Below, one piece after another: positions 11,442 through 20,553 of a stretch of 64,000 nt of DNA. The stretch lies in contig NZ_KB894496.1 in NCBI RefSeq assembly GCF_000374485.1, forward strand, positions 1 through 64,000. The letters are read 5' to 3'. The notes below the pieces were generated by a model that saw only the letters and a list, made by a program, of their open reading frames with translations, was not told the DNA's origin and did no database searches. The position numbers were made by a program, and so were the translations under genes. Source of the stretch: Algicola sagamiensis DSM 14643. GTDB taxonomy: Bacteria; Pseudomonadota; Gammaproteobacteria; Enterobacterales; Alteromonadaceae. How positions within the stretch are numbered: position 1 is the stretch's first letter; each line of letters begins with the position of its first letter.

Positions 11442-12968
11442 ATGTCATTGATCCGTCAGCAAGACTTGATTGAAAGCATCGAGGATGCGCTTCAATATAT
11501 CTCTTATTACCACCCGCTTGATTTTGTTCAAGCACTCGAAAAGGCCTACAACAAAGAACAAAGTCAGGCCGCAAAAGATGCAATCGCACAAATTCTTATT
11601 AACAGCCGAATGTCAGCAGAAGGTCGCCGGCCGATTTGCCAAGACACGGGCATTGTTACCTGCTTTGTCAAAGTGGGAATGAATGTGCAATGGGATAAAA
11701 CGGACATGACTGTCCAGCAGATGGTTGACGAGGGCACGCGTCGTGCCTATAGCAATCCGGATAACCCACTGCGAGCATCAATTGTTGCGGATCCTGCTGG
11801 TGCACGTAAAAATACGAAAGACAATGCGCCTGCTGTCGTGCACATTGATCTGGTTGAAGGTAACGAAGTCGAAGTGATGATCGCAGCCAAAGGTGGCGGC
11901 TCTGAGAATAAAACGAAAATGGTGATGCTCAATCCATCTGACTCCATTGCGGATTGGGTTGAAAAAACACTACCGACGATGGGTGCTGGTTGGTGTCCAC
12001 CTGGTATGCTGGGGATTGGCATCGGTGGTACAGCAGAAAAAGCTGCGGTATTGGCAAAAGAATCACTCATGGATCCGGTCGATATTCATGAACTCATGGA
12101 AAAAGGAGCAGAAACAACAGAAGAAAAACTCCGCCTTGAAATATTTGAACGTGCCAATAAGCTTGGTATCGGTGCGCAGGGTCTTGGTGGTTTAACAACG
12201 GTTGTTGATATAAAAGTGAAAAGCGCACCAACCCATGCGGCATCAAAACCAGTCGTGATGATCCCAAACTGTGCAGCGACAAGACATGTACATTTTACTT
12301 TAGATGGTTCTGGCCCTGCGGATTTGAAAGCACCAAAGCTGGAAGATTGGCCAGAAGTCACTTGGGAGGTTGGGGAAAATGTTCGCCGCGTGAATGTCGA
12401 TACGCTGAACAAAGCTGATATTCAAGAGTGGAAGATGGGTGAAACAGTACTGTTATCTGGAAAAATTCTTACAGGTCGTGATGCAGCGCATAAGAAGATC
12501 CAGGAGTTGCTGAAAAACGGTGAACCGCTACCAAACGGTGTCGATTTTCAAGATCGCTTTATTTATTACGTTGGACCAGTGGATGCTGTGCGTGATGAGG
12601 TTGTTGGTCCAGCTGGCCCGACGACATCTACACGGATGGATAAGTTTACAGAGATGATGCTTGATCAAGCTGGACTGATGGGCATGATTGGGAAGGCAGA
12701 GCGTGGGCCTGCAACAGTTGAGAGCATTCAAAAGCATAAAGGGGTCTATTTGATGGCCGTTGGTGGCGCAGCTTATCTCGTTGCGAAAGCCATTAAAAAA
12801 GCACGTGTTGTTGCGTTTGAAGAGCTGGGAATGGAAGCAATTTATGAATTTGAAGTTGAGGATATGCCAGTGACTGTGGCAGTGGACAGTCAAGGGCAAA
12901 ACGCGCATGATCAAGGCCCAGCAATTTGGAAAGCCAAAATTGCAGAGCTTGACGAGAAATTGCAATAA
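11442..12968 (+). CDS. fumA: Class I (iron-sulfur) fumarate hydratase
   Basis: The enzyme interconverts fumarate and L-malate in the TCA cycle using an oxygen-sensitive [4Fe-4S] cluster. The 508-residue product has the N-terminal cluster half with Cys66 (RRPICQDTG), Cys185 (GWCPPGM) and Cys277 (IPNCAATRHVHF), which fit the three cluster ligands. The C-terminal swivel half includes GPTTSTRMDKF and AVGGAAYLVAKAI. Both halves are fused as in E. coli FumA/FumB, though the protein is some 40 residues shorter. Tartrate dehydratase is a related alternative but is usually two subunits. The gene is monocistronic, with a terminator directly after it. Confidence 0.93.
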   Translation: MSLIRQQDLIESIEDALQYISYYHPLDFVQALEKAYNKEQSQAAKDAIAQILINSRMSAEGRRPICQDTGIVTCFVKVGMNVQWDKTDMTVQQMVDEGTRRAYSNPDNPLRASIVADPAGARKNTKDNAPAVVHIDLVEGNEVEVMIAAKGGGSENKTKMVMLNPSDSIADWVEKTLPTMGAGWCPPGMLGIGIGGTAEKAAVLAKESLMDPVDIHELMEKGAETTEEKLRLEIFERANKLGIGAQGLGGLTTVVDIKVKSAPTHAASKPVVMIPNCAATRHVHFTLDGSGPADLKAPKLEDWPEVTWEVGENVRRVNVDTLNKADIQEWKMGETVLLSGKILTGRDAAHKKIQELLKNGEPLPNGVDFQDRFIYYVGPVDAVRDEVVGPAGPTTSTRMDKFTEMMLDQAGLMGMIGKAERGPATVESIQKHKGVYLMAVGGAAYLVAKAIKKARVVAFEELGMEAIYEFEVEDMPVTVAVDSQGQNAHDQGPAIWKAKIAELDEKLQ

Positions 12969-12996
12969 GTATATACAGCTAAAAGATTTTATCGGT

Positions 12997-13025
12997 AAGC
13001 GCTCCAATCGGGGCGCTTCTTTATT
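12997..13025 (+). terminator. Terminator hairpin after fumA
   Basis: The stem AAGCGCTCC / GGGGCGCTT closes on a 4-base loop and is followed by CTTTATT. It begins 29 bases after the fumarase stop and ends just before the ribosome-binding site of the S9 peptidase, so read-through into that gene is possible. Confidence 0.7.
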
Positions 13026-13037
13026 GGGGATAGAATA

Positions 13038-15110
13038 ATGAAAAAAGGTATTGCAGGTTTGACGCTTGTTGCAGCAGCCTTTAGCGCAACAGCACAAGAC
13101 AGACCACTTCAGGTCGAAGAATTAACGGCTTTCAATGCATTACATGATGCAGTCGTTTCGCCGGATGGAAAACATTTGGTATATGGTGTGACCCACAAAG
13201 ATGCAAACGGAAAAGCAACTTCAGATGATCTATATCTTCGTAAACTATCGAGTAAGACAGGCACTGCTTCTCCCGCAGAAGATATGCGTTTGACGTCAAC
13301 AAAAGGAAGTGAGTCAAATGTGATTTGGGCAGAAGACTCGACAGCGATTTATTTTCTTTCCAAACGCAGCGGTACCCAACAGGTTTGGAAACTGTCACTC
13401 TATGGTGGTGAAGCGAACCAAATAACGGATCTTCCAGTTGCAATTCATGGTTTTAAGCTGTCGAAAGATGAGTCTACATTTGTCTTCGCGATGGATACTT
13501 ATCCGGATTGCCCCGATCTTCAATGTACTGTGGACCGAAAAAAGAAAACGAAAGAGACCCGCAAGCATACAGGACAAGTCTACGATAAATTGATGGTACG
13601 TCATTGGGATACTTGGGAAGACGAGCTACGTACACATTTATTCGTCTCTCATAAAGAAAAAGGAAAGCTGATCAGCAAAGCGGTTGATGTGATGAGTGGT
13701 TGGGACACTGATGCACCCGCAAAACCATTTTCTGGGATGGAAGAAGTTGCATTTTCTCCAGACGGAAAACGCTTGGTGTTTTCTGCGAAGAAGCCAGGGA
13801 AAGATCATGCTTGGACAACCAACTTTGATTTATTCAGTGTGAATGTTCAATCCCTTGCAACCACAAATTTAACTGAAAAAAACCTCGCTTGGGATAGTCA
13901 TCCAACATTCTCTGAAGATGGCCGCTTCCTTGCTTATATGGCAATGAAAAAGCCAGGGTTTGAAGCAGATCGTTTTGGCTTGATGCTCCATGATCTTCGC
14001 ACTGGTGAAACAAAAGAAGTCGCGCCACTTTGGGACCGTTCTGTGCGTACATTAGCTTTTGGTCCGGATAACCGCTCTATTTATGCTTTGGCTCAGGATA
14101 TCGGGCAAGTCGGTATTTTTGAAGTTAGCACAAGCTTTGGCGATGTTCGCAAAATTTTTGCAGACGGAAAAGTCAGCCACATTGATGTGCGCGGACAAGA
14201 TGTTTACATGGTGCGCCAGACGCTTTCCTCACCAAGCGACGTCTATCGTGTCACCAAAGATGGTGAAAACCTAACTCAGCTGACTCAAGTGAATGCCGAA
14301 AAACTCAAGGGTATTAAGATGGGCGAATTCCAGCAGTTTAGCTTCCCTGGCTGGAATAACGAAACGGTCTATGGTTTTACTGTTAAGCCTTGGAATTTTG
14401 AGGAAGGGAAACAATACCCAATCGCATTTCTTGTTCACGGGGGACCACAGGGGTCATTTAGTAACTCATTCCACCCGAGATGGAATGCACAACTTTGGGC
14501 TGCTGCGGGTTATGGCGTTGTGATGATCGACTTTCACGGTTCAGTTGGTTATGGCCAAAAGTTCACCGATTCTATCTCACGTGACTGGGGCGGCAAACCA
14601 CTTGAAGATTTGCAAAAAGGTCTGGCTTACATCACAGAAAAAGAAAAATGGCTCGATCGGGGCCGTGCTTGCGCGCTCGGTGGCTCATACGGCGGCTATA
14701 TGATGAACTGGATTGCAGGCAATTGGCCGGATGGTTTCCACTGTCTTGTCAATCATGCGGGCCTATTCGATATGCCAAGTTTCTATCAATCGACAGAGGA
14801 ACTTTGGTTCCCTGAGCATGATCTTGGTGGTCCATATTGGAACAAAGAAGCGGATTACCAAAAATATAATCCAGCAGCATTTGTGAAAAACTGGAAAACC
14901 CCAATGTTGGTCATCCACGGCTTAAAAGATTTCCGTGTACCATACGCACAGGGCCTTGGTGCATATACGGCACTGCAGCGCCAAAATATTCCATCACGCC
15001 TTGTGATTTATCCAGATGAAAATCATTGGATCCTAAAACGCGATAACCTGATCCACTGGTACGGTGAAGTCTTCCGCTGGATGGGTGAGTGGACGAAGGA
15101 AAAAGAGTAG
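13038..15110 (+). CDS. Secreted S9-family prolyl oligopeptidase (dipeptidyl-peptidase-like)
   Basis: The first 19 residues form a Sec signal peptide (MKKGIAGLTLVAAAFSATAQ, cleavage after ATA or AQ), so the enzyme is probably periplasmic or exported. Residues about 25-410 hold repeated strands with SPDGKHLVY, SPDGKRLVF and similar motifs, which form the beta-propeller gate. The C-terminal alpha/beta hydrolase domain has the nucleophile elbow GGSYGGYM with Ser550, an acid at Asp631 (HGLKDFRVP) and His663 (DENHWIL). This order is that of S9B/S9C acylaminoacyl- or dipeptidyl-peptidases that take dipeptides or blocked residues from short peptides. Exact specificity cannot be read from sequence. 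It is monocistronic, convergent with the subtilase gene. Confidence 0.92.
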   Translation: MKKGIAGLTLVAAAFSATAQDRPLQVEELTAFNALHDAVVSPDGKHLVYGVTHKDANGKATSDDLYLRKLSSKTGTASPAEDMRLTSTKGSESNVIWAEDSTAIYFLSKRSGTQQVWKLSLYGGEANQITDLPVAIHGFKLSKDESTFVFAMDTYPDCPDLQCTVDRKKKTKETRKHTGQVYDKLMVRHWDTWEDELRTHLFVSHKEKGKLISKAVDVMSGWDTDAPAKPFSGMEEVAFSPDGKRLVFSAKKPGKDHAWTTNFDLFSVNVQSLATTNLTEKNLAWDSHPTFSEDGRFLAYMAMKKPGFEADRFGLMLHDLRTGETKEVAPLWDRSVRTLAFGPDNRSIYALAQDIGQVGIFEVSTSFGDVRKIFADGKVSHIDVRGQDVYMVRQTLSSPSDVYRVTKDGENLTQLTQVNAEKLKGIKMGEFQQFSFPGWNNETVYGFTVKPWNFEEGKQYPIAFLVHGGPQGSFSNSFHPRWNAQLWAAAGYGVVMIDFHGSVGYGQKFTDSISRDWGGKPLEDLQKGLAYITEKEKWLDRGRACALGGSYGGYMMNWIAGNWPDGFHCLVNHAGLFDMPSFYQSTEELWFPEHDLGGPYWNKEADYQKYNPAAFVKNWKTPMLVIHGLKDFRVPYAQGLGAYTALQRQNIPSRLVIYPDENHWILKRDNLIHWYGEVFRWMGEWTKEKE

Positions 15111-15113
15111 CAG

Positions 15114-15146
15114 TCAAAAAAAAGAGGATCTCATCTGAGATCCTCA
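15114..15146 (-). terminator. Rho-independent terminator of the subtilase gene
   Basis: A perfect 10-bp stem (GAGGATCTCA / TGAGATCCTC) is followed on the minus strand by a run of eight or more T (A-run 15116-15123 on the plus strand). It lies 36 bases past the stop codon of the S8 peptidase and just after the end of the convergent S9 gene. Confidence 0.88.
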
Positions 15147-15181
15147 ATGGTGTTTAGCGATTTTATTAGCGTTTAGAAGTC

Positions 15182-17212
15182 TTACTTGTATTCAACATCC
15201 ATCGTGACGTTGCCGAAGCTGTTGAAGGCGCGAAGACCGATGTACCATTGTCCTGCTCTCGGGTTGCGGATGATACATGTTTCGCTTGTGTTCTCTCTTT
15301 CTGATTTACAGAAGTAAGAGCGAATACCTGCTTTCTGACCGTAGTTCATGAACAAATCTACATCTCCATACCCACCAGACAGTTTCACTTTTAAGGTTTT
15401 TGTTCCTTGTGGGATTGTCATGCGGTAGTGGTTCCAGTCACCTTGGTAGCCGCGGATATCCGTGATCTTTTTACTAAACCCAGGTGTGCCCGTGTTATTT
15501 CCGGTTTTTTGATATGTTGCCGACAACTTCGCATTGCTGAAGTCAGCCCATGCATACACAAGCACATGGTACGTCCCTGGTTGTGGAGAACGGATTGAGC
15601 AAGCTTCATTGTTATCTGGTGTCTCGGACTTACACAGGAAGCTGGACTCAGATGCTTCCGAACCGCGTTGGATAAACATATCTGCATCACCAAAACCGCC
15701 GTTTAGCTTGAAGCTGACATTCGTTGCACCTTGTGGCACTTTGAATGTGAATCGAAGCTTTTCGCCTTTTGTACCAGCAACTGCTTTTGCGACACCGTTT
15801 GCAAGTTCAGTTGTTGTTTGCGGAGGCTCAGGCTGTGTTGGGTTTCCTGCACCTGAGATAGCTTTCACGGCCGCATCTGCATCAATCAAACCAGAACCAC
15901 AGTTGTAACAGTTATCTTCACGTGCTGTTTGTTTAATGGTTGACTCAACTTGATCTGGTGTAAGGTTCGGATTCAATTCATACATCATCGCCGCGACACC
16001 TGCAACATGTGGTGCAGCTTGTGAAGTCCCTTGAGATGGTGCATACGCATCGCCTTTCGGAGAAGTTGAACCAGCGTCAACAGTTGAAAGGATACCATTG
16101 CGGCCATCACCACCAGGTGCTGCGATATCAATTTTTGAACCGTAGTTTGAGTAGCTTGCACGTGAAGAACTTCGGCCAAGTGCAGCAACAGAGATGACGC
16201 CTTCACAACTTGCAGGTGTAACTCGAGATACGTCTGAGTTTGAGTTACCTGCTGCAACAACGATAGTTGCCCCTTGTGAACGAGCGAAGTTGATTGCTTG
16301 TTGTGTCTGGCGCTGACAATATCCTGGTCCACCAAGACTTAAGTTGATGACCTTTGCTGGGTTCGGGTTATCTGGTACACCAGGAACGGAACCACCTGCC
16401 GCCCAGACAATGCCGTCAGCGATATCAGATGTTAAACCACCACAACGCCCAAGAACACGAACCGGCACAATCTTCGCGTTGTAGGCAACACCAGAAATCC
16501 CTTGATGGTTATTCGCTTCTGCTGCGATGATCCCGGCAACGTGAGTACCGTGCCAAGAACTGCTGCGGCCACGCTTATTCCGGCCACATTGGCCAGGACG
16601 TGTTGCATTACCTGGGTCAAGCGCATCAGCGTCACGACCATTACGGTCGTTCGCCATGAATGTGTCACTGATCATGTCATAACCAGGCAGTAAGTTATTT
16701 TTTAAATCCGCGTGTGGACGATACCCGGTATCGAGGACTGCGACGACAACACCTTCACCTGTTGCTTTGTTCCATGCTGCTGGAAGGTTCAAGCCTGCTG
16801 TAGATTCAGAAAGGTTCCATTGGCGTGTGTAATATGGGTCGGTTGGCTCACCGAAGTGTTGGAGTACTTGGTCTTCTTCAACAGATTCAATACTCGGGTC
16901 TTGTTTCATCTCTTCGATAAGCACGTCTTTCTCGGCTTTCGATAAATTCTTTTTAACACCCATGACGTGGTAATCGGCAAGACCCATAGCTCGGAGATAT
17001 TCGACAGTGTTCTTATCATCAGAAGCGGTTTCAGCGGCAGTCTCCATCACTACACGTTGAGAGACACGTGACATCACGCCATTTTCAGGCTGTTTGTATT
17101 TGACGATAAAACGGCTTTTAAAGACCTCTTGTTCTTCAGCAGAAACAGAGCATGTGACTAGCGCAGCAGGAATTGCAGCTGCGATTAATGTTTTTACGAA
17201 TAGGTTTTTCAT
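15182..17212 (-). CDS. Secreted subtilisin-like serine protease (S8) with two PPC domains
   Basis: The 676-residue protein has a signal peptide (MKNLFVKTLIAAAIPAALVT... cleaved near SVSA-EE), then an inhibitor I9-type propeptide (about 30-120) with the FIVKYK start typical of that fold. The subtilase domain carries Asp161 (VAVLDTGYRPH), His221 (WHGTHVAG), oxyanion Asn323 (AAGNSN) and Ser397 (GTSQAAPHVAG). Many cysteines in the domain suggest disulfides in the secreted form. Two bacterial pre-peptidase C-terminal (PPC) domains follow (about 485-570 and 590-675), both with FGDADMF/YGDVDLF-type motifs; PPC domains are normally trimmed after secretion. It is a typical type II-secreted extracellular protease of marine bacteria. 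Confidence 0.95.
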   Translation of the reverse strand: MKNLFVKTLIAAAIPAALVTCSVSAEEQEVFKSRFIVKYKQPENGVMSRVSQRVVMETAAETASDDKNTVEYLRAMGLADYHVMGVKKNLSKAEKDVLIEEMKQDPSIESVEEDQVLQHFGEPTDPYYTRQWNLSESTAGLNLPAAWNKATGEGVVVAVLDTGYRPHADLKNNLLPGYDMISDTFMANDRNGRDADALDPGNATRPGQCGRNKRGRSSSWHGTHVAGIIAAEANNHQGISGVAYNAKIVPVRVLGRCGGLTSDIADGIVWAAGGSVPGVPDNPNPAKVINLSLGGPGYCQRQTQQAINFARSQGATIVVAAGNSNSDVSRVTPASCEGVISVAALGRSSSRASYSNYGSKIDIAAPGGDGRNGILSTVDAGSTSPKGDAYAPSQGTSQAAPHVAGVAAMMYELNPNLTPDQVESTIKQTAREDNCYNCGSGLIDADAAVKAISGAGNPTQPEPPQTTTELANGVAKAVAGTKGEKLRFTFKVPQGATNVSFKLNGGFGDADMFIQRGSEASESSFLCKSETPDNNEACSIRSPQPGTYHVLVYAWADFSNAKLSATYQKTGNNTGTPGFSKKITDIRGYQGDWNHYRMTIPQGTKTLKVKLSGGYGDVDLFMNYGQKAGIRSYFCKSERENTSETCIIRNPRAGQWYIGLRAFNSFGNVTMDVEYK

Positions 17213-17783
17213 ATCACTTCACTTCCTTACAAAAAATGAGCTGACCATAATGGCTATTGAATGAAGCCAATCTGGTGCAGTTCTTTTTCGCTTCCCAGCA
17301 GTTTGAGAGATGACTGGGAGACAAACCAAAACGCATCAAATGTGAAGAAAATGTTATTTTAATTTTCTCGTTGATAGCGCATTATTCATGACTTTGCTAA
17401 AAAGAGCGCTCATATAGAGCGCTAACAACTGTTGCTTTCTAGCAGTTTACACACAAGATTAAAAAGTTGTTAACCAAATGCGGATTATATGAAAACACAT
17501 TTGAAACAACTGATCAACAAAAATGTTAAATAAAAATTAATTTTTATTGGTGCTTGAAGTATGAAGTGACTGACAAGGTTCATTAACTAATTGATATTGA
17601 ATGATTAATTTAAAATACTAAAAATTTTATTCATAAACAGGTCTGATTTTTTGTTTCAAAGTTTGCATTTTTCATACTTTGTTCCATACTGCCAACGAAA
17701 ATCTCTGGATATTGAATCAGCGCAATTGGGCACGTTGTATTGGCGTGTAAATACCACTTCTTGAGGAAGAAAAGGGGGTTGAC
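17213..17783. other. AT-rich 571-bp intergenic region between the divergent subtilase and maoP genes
   Basis: I see no credible reading frame here. The segment 17340-17660 is markedly AT-rich. A pair of AGCGCT hexamers at about 17404-17424 forms a short inverted repeat, possibly a regulator site. A GGGGG ribosome-binding site for maoP lies at 17774-17778. Promoters of both genes should be in this stretch, but I cannot place them with confidence. Confidence 0.5.
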
Positions 17784-18146
17784 ATGGCACAAGGTTTTGA
17801 AACAAATCGCCGTTTTTTCGACGACGCAAATTACCCGCAAGGATTTAGCCGTTCTGGAGACTTTACAATCCAGGAATCGTCCATATTGGAGAATTTTGGT
17901 GCAGCATTTAAGGAACTGGAAGAAGGGAAACGGACACCAGCAACCAAGGATGAAGAGCACTTTCTCAAAGTATGTCACGGTGAAGCAGAAGCAGAGATGG
18001 ATGAAGAGCGGGTCTGGATGAAATACAAAAAGAGCATCACAACTCAGAAGAAGCTCTATACCGTATTTAGTAAACGGGCTGCAGCGGACAGCGAGACCTA
18101 CGAGCGAGATCGCAACCGCAGAGATGCACCGACGATAGACCAATAA
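17784..18146 (+). CDS. maoP: DUF413 / MaoP (YifE-type) macrodomain Ori organisation protein
   Basis: The 120-residue product matches E. coli YifE/MaoP closely through its first 85 residues: RRFFDDANYPQGFSRSGDFT, then a helical EL..GKR.P.T..E..F..VC.GE block and ERVWMKYKK. In E. coli MaoP works with the site maoS to keep the Ori macrodomain compact and restrict its long-range contacts. The start ATG follows a GGGGG ribosome-binding site six bases upstream. The C-terminal tail (about 90-120) is charged and probably disordered. The gene is single and not close to the E. coli context, so a role beyond orthology is not shown by neighbours. Confidence 0.88.
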   Translation: MAQGFETNRRFFDDANYPQGFSRSGDFTIQESSILENFGAAFKELEEGKRTPATKDEEHFLKVCHGEAEAEMDEERVWMKYKKSITTQKKLYTVFSKRAAADSETYERDRNRRDAPTIDQ

Positions 18147-18224
18147 ACGCTATCGTCAGTCAGCTTATACGAAATAAGCTTAGCTCTGTCGCGTCCTCGT
18201 CAATTGCGACAGATGAGAAGTAAA

Positions 18225-20480
18225 CTAACAGGCATCTGCGGATGCTTGTGAGGCCATTTCTTTTTGCAAAAAAGACTCAAACATCTGCATGGATAGAGGC
18301 TGAGAATAGTAATAACCCTGGATAAATTCACATTTTTCCTGTTTGAGGAATTGGTACTGAGCATCCGTTTCCACACCTTCTGCGACGACTTCCAAGCCGA
18401 GATTTCTGGCAATACTCAAAATAGTTTTGACCATGCTGAGGCCATTCTCTGAGGACATGTCATCGACAAATGCTTTATCGATTTTCAATGTATTAATGGG
18501 GAAACGCTTGAGGTAGGAGAGGGAAGAGTATCCCGTTCCAAAGTCATCCATTGAAAGGTGGATCCCCATTTTCCGCAAGGCAAACATCGTTGCGATGGCT
18601 TTTTCTGGGGATTTCATTACAGCACCTTCGGTGATCTCCAGTTCAACCATCTGGGGGCTGACACCACAGCGGTGCAGGATTTTTGCACATCGCTCAGAAA
18701 GATCGGGTAGATTAAATTGCTGGGCAGAAAGGTTGATTGCCACTCGGCCTTGAAAGCCATAATACTCTTGCCATTTACGCAAGTCGCGACAGGCTTTTTC
18801 TAAAACAACCTCACCGATTTCGATGATCTGTCCAGTTTCTTCAGCAATCGGGATAAAGGATGCGGGGCTGATGCTGCCGCGTTGTGGGCAGATAAATCTC
18901 ACCAATGCTTCCATCCCCTTGAGCTCGCCTGTAGTGACAGACATTTTCGGTTGATAATACACTTGGAACAGATGTTCTTTGAGTCCCTGTCGGATCAAGT
19001 TTTCCGTTTGTAATCGTTCGACCGCTTGTTGGTTCATGAACTTACTAAAGAACACGTATTTGCTAATCCCCGCTTCCTTTGCACAGTACATCGCCGTGTC
19101 GACATTTCGAAGCAGTGTATCTGAAGTGCTGCCATCTTCGGGAAACAGGCCAATACCAACACTTCCTGCAACGACCATTTCCTGCTGGTGGAGCAGAAAA
19201 GGCAAATCAACGAGTTTAAGCATTTCCCGTGCAATATGCGTAATACTGACAAAGTCATTTGTCTCTGACATCAGTACGGCAAACTCGTCACCTCCAAGTC
19301 GATAAAGGCCATGGGCTTTTGGAAGATTAGATTTGAAGCGTTGGCTCAGTTGAACAATCAGCTGATCACCAACTTCATGGCCCATTGTGTCGTTGATTTT
19401 CTTAAAGTCGTTGAGATCCAGCAATAGCAACGCATGGGGTGTTTCATTTTGGGTAAGTGCTTCAATGTCCTTTAAAAACGCACTGCGATTTGGAAGTCCC
19501 GTTAAGGCATCGGTGCGGGATACTCGTCTTAGCTGAGCTTCTGCTGCTTTTTGTTCCGTCAGATCTTTAATGATCACGATATAATGATTGTCTTCCAGCT
19601 CATCATTCCCAGTGCTGTTGATCGACACATGGCAGGATTTTTTATTGAGTGTATCGAACGGATGACAGACTTCCCCTTGCCATTCACCGGTGATTTTCAG
19701 GCTGTGTTTGATTTCGTCTTCATGATCTTTGAGGCAGATACGAAATAGCGGATAACCTTTGAGTTGTAGGATATTGGCGTTGAATAATGTCAGGGTTGAA
19801 ATATTTAATTCAATGATCCGAAACCCATGATCAAGCACAATGACTGAGTCGGAAATACGACTTAAGCAACCAATGACTAGGCTGAGTTTTGTCTGGGCTT
19901 CTTTCAGTTGGGTAATATTTTGAATAGTGCCAAGCATCAGGATGGGGCGTTGTTGCTCATCGCGCTCTACGACTTGGCCTTTATCCAGTACCCAAAGCCA
20001 TTGGGACTGCTTGCCGCGCATCCGATAAATAAGCTCAAATGTCTCGGTTTGACCGGATAAGTGGAGGTTCAATTCATGGATGACACGCTCCAGATCTTCT
20101 GGATGGATCAGAGGCTTACAGGGTGGGTTAATGTGTCCGTCGCAGGCAATATTTGCAAAGAGATTACCTTTATTGGAACGTTGGAACAAGCCCGTTTGAC
20201 AATGCCATTCCCATGTTTCCTGATTGAGCTGGGTCAAAGAGGATTGATATAAGGTATGGCTATCACGCCATTTTTTGCGATAGTAACAAATAGTCATCAG
20301 TGCCGTGGCAAGAAACAGAATACTGAGACCACCACTCCATGTTTGACTGGAGAACGTTGTCGCTGGTTCATGACCCAATGAGTGAAAAGAAACGGAGATC
20401 AAGGTGATGTAACATGCAGGAAAAATACGCTTCAAGTATTGAATGAAGCAATGATTATGATGGCGAACCAACATAGACAA
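18225..20480 (-). CDS. Membrane-anchored PAS-GGDEF-EAL protein (c-di-GMP turnover)
   Basis: The 751-residue protein has hydrophobic segments at the N terminus (about 18-35 and 48-65), then PAS-like regions (about 85-190 and 200-310, with the first followed by a PAC-type ILMLGTIQNITQLKEAQ segment). A diguanylate cyclase domain has an intact GGDEF at 396-400, and a phosphodiesterase domain has EAL at 524-526 plus DDFGTGYSSL and a late EGVET motif. Both active sites look intact, so it could make or degrade cyclic di-GMP; net activity cannot be told from sequence. No usual I-site (RxxD five residues before GGDEF) is evident. It is monocistronic between maoP and the M16 peptidase. Confidence 0.93.
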   Translation of the reverse strand: MSMLVRHHNHCFIQYLKRIFPACYITLISVSFHSLGHEPATTFSSQTWSGGLSILFLATALMTICYYRKKWRDSHTLYQSSLTQLNQETWEWHCQTGLFQRSNKGNLFANIACDGHINPPCKPLIHPEDLERVIHELNLHLSGQTETFELIYRMRGKQSQWLWVLDKGQVVERDEQQRPILMLGTIQNITQLKEAQTKLSLVIGCLSRISDSVIVLDHGFRIIELNISTLTLFNANILQLKGYPLFRICLKDHEDEIKHSLKITGEWQGEVCHPFDTLNKKSCHVSINSTGNDELEDNHYIVIIKDLTEQKAAEAQLRRVSRTDALTGLPNRSAFLKDIEALTQNETPHALLLLDLNDFKKINDTMGHEVGDQLIVQLSQRFKSNLPKAHGLYRLGGDEFAVLMSETNDFVSITHIAREMLKLVDLPFLLHQQEMVVAGSVGIGLFPEDGSTSDTLLRNVDTAMYCAKEAGISKYVFFSKFMNQQAVERLQTENLIRQGLKEHLFQVYYQPKMSVTTGELKGMEALVRFICPQRGSISPASFIPIAEETGQIIEIGEVVLEKACRDLRKWQEYYGFQGRVAINLSAQQFNLPDLSERCAKILHRCGVSPQMVELEITEGAVMKSPEKAIATMFALRKMGIHLSMDDFGTGYSSLSYLKRFPINTLKIDKAFVDDMSSENGLSMVKTILSIARNLGLEVVAEGVETDAQYQFLKQEKCEFIQGYYYSQPLSMQMFESFLQKEMASQASADAC

Positions 20481-20553
20481 CCTTTGGCTAGTTATTGTTA
20501 TTTCATGATGTCAGCGGCAACTGATAAGCATGCTCGAAGGAAACATACATTCA

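Noticed and set aside
12528-13097. Minus-strand frame of 189 codons spanning the end of fumA and the start of the S9 peptidase gene
   Set aside because: It covers conserved parts of two genes and their terminator; Cys/His-rich text typical of a reversed frame.
17631-18143. Minus-strand frame of 170 codons opposite maoP
   Set aside because: maoP matches a known family from start to end, so the opposite frame is a shadow.
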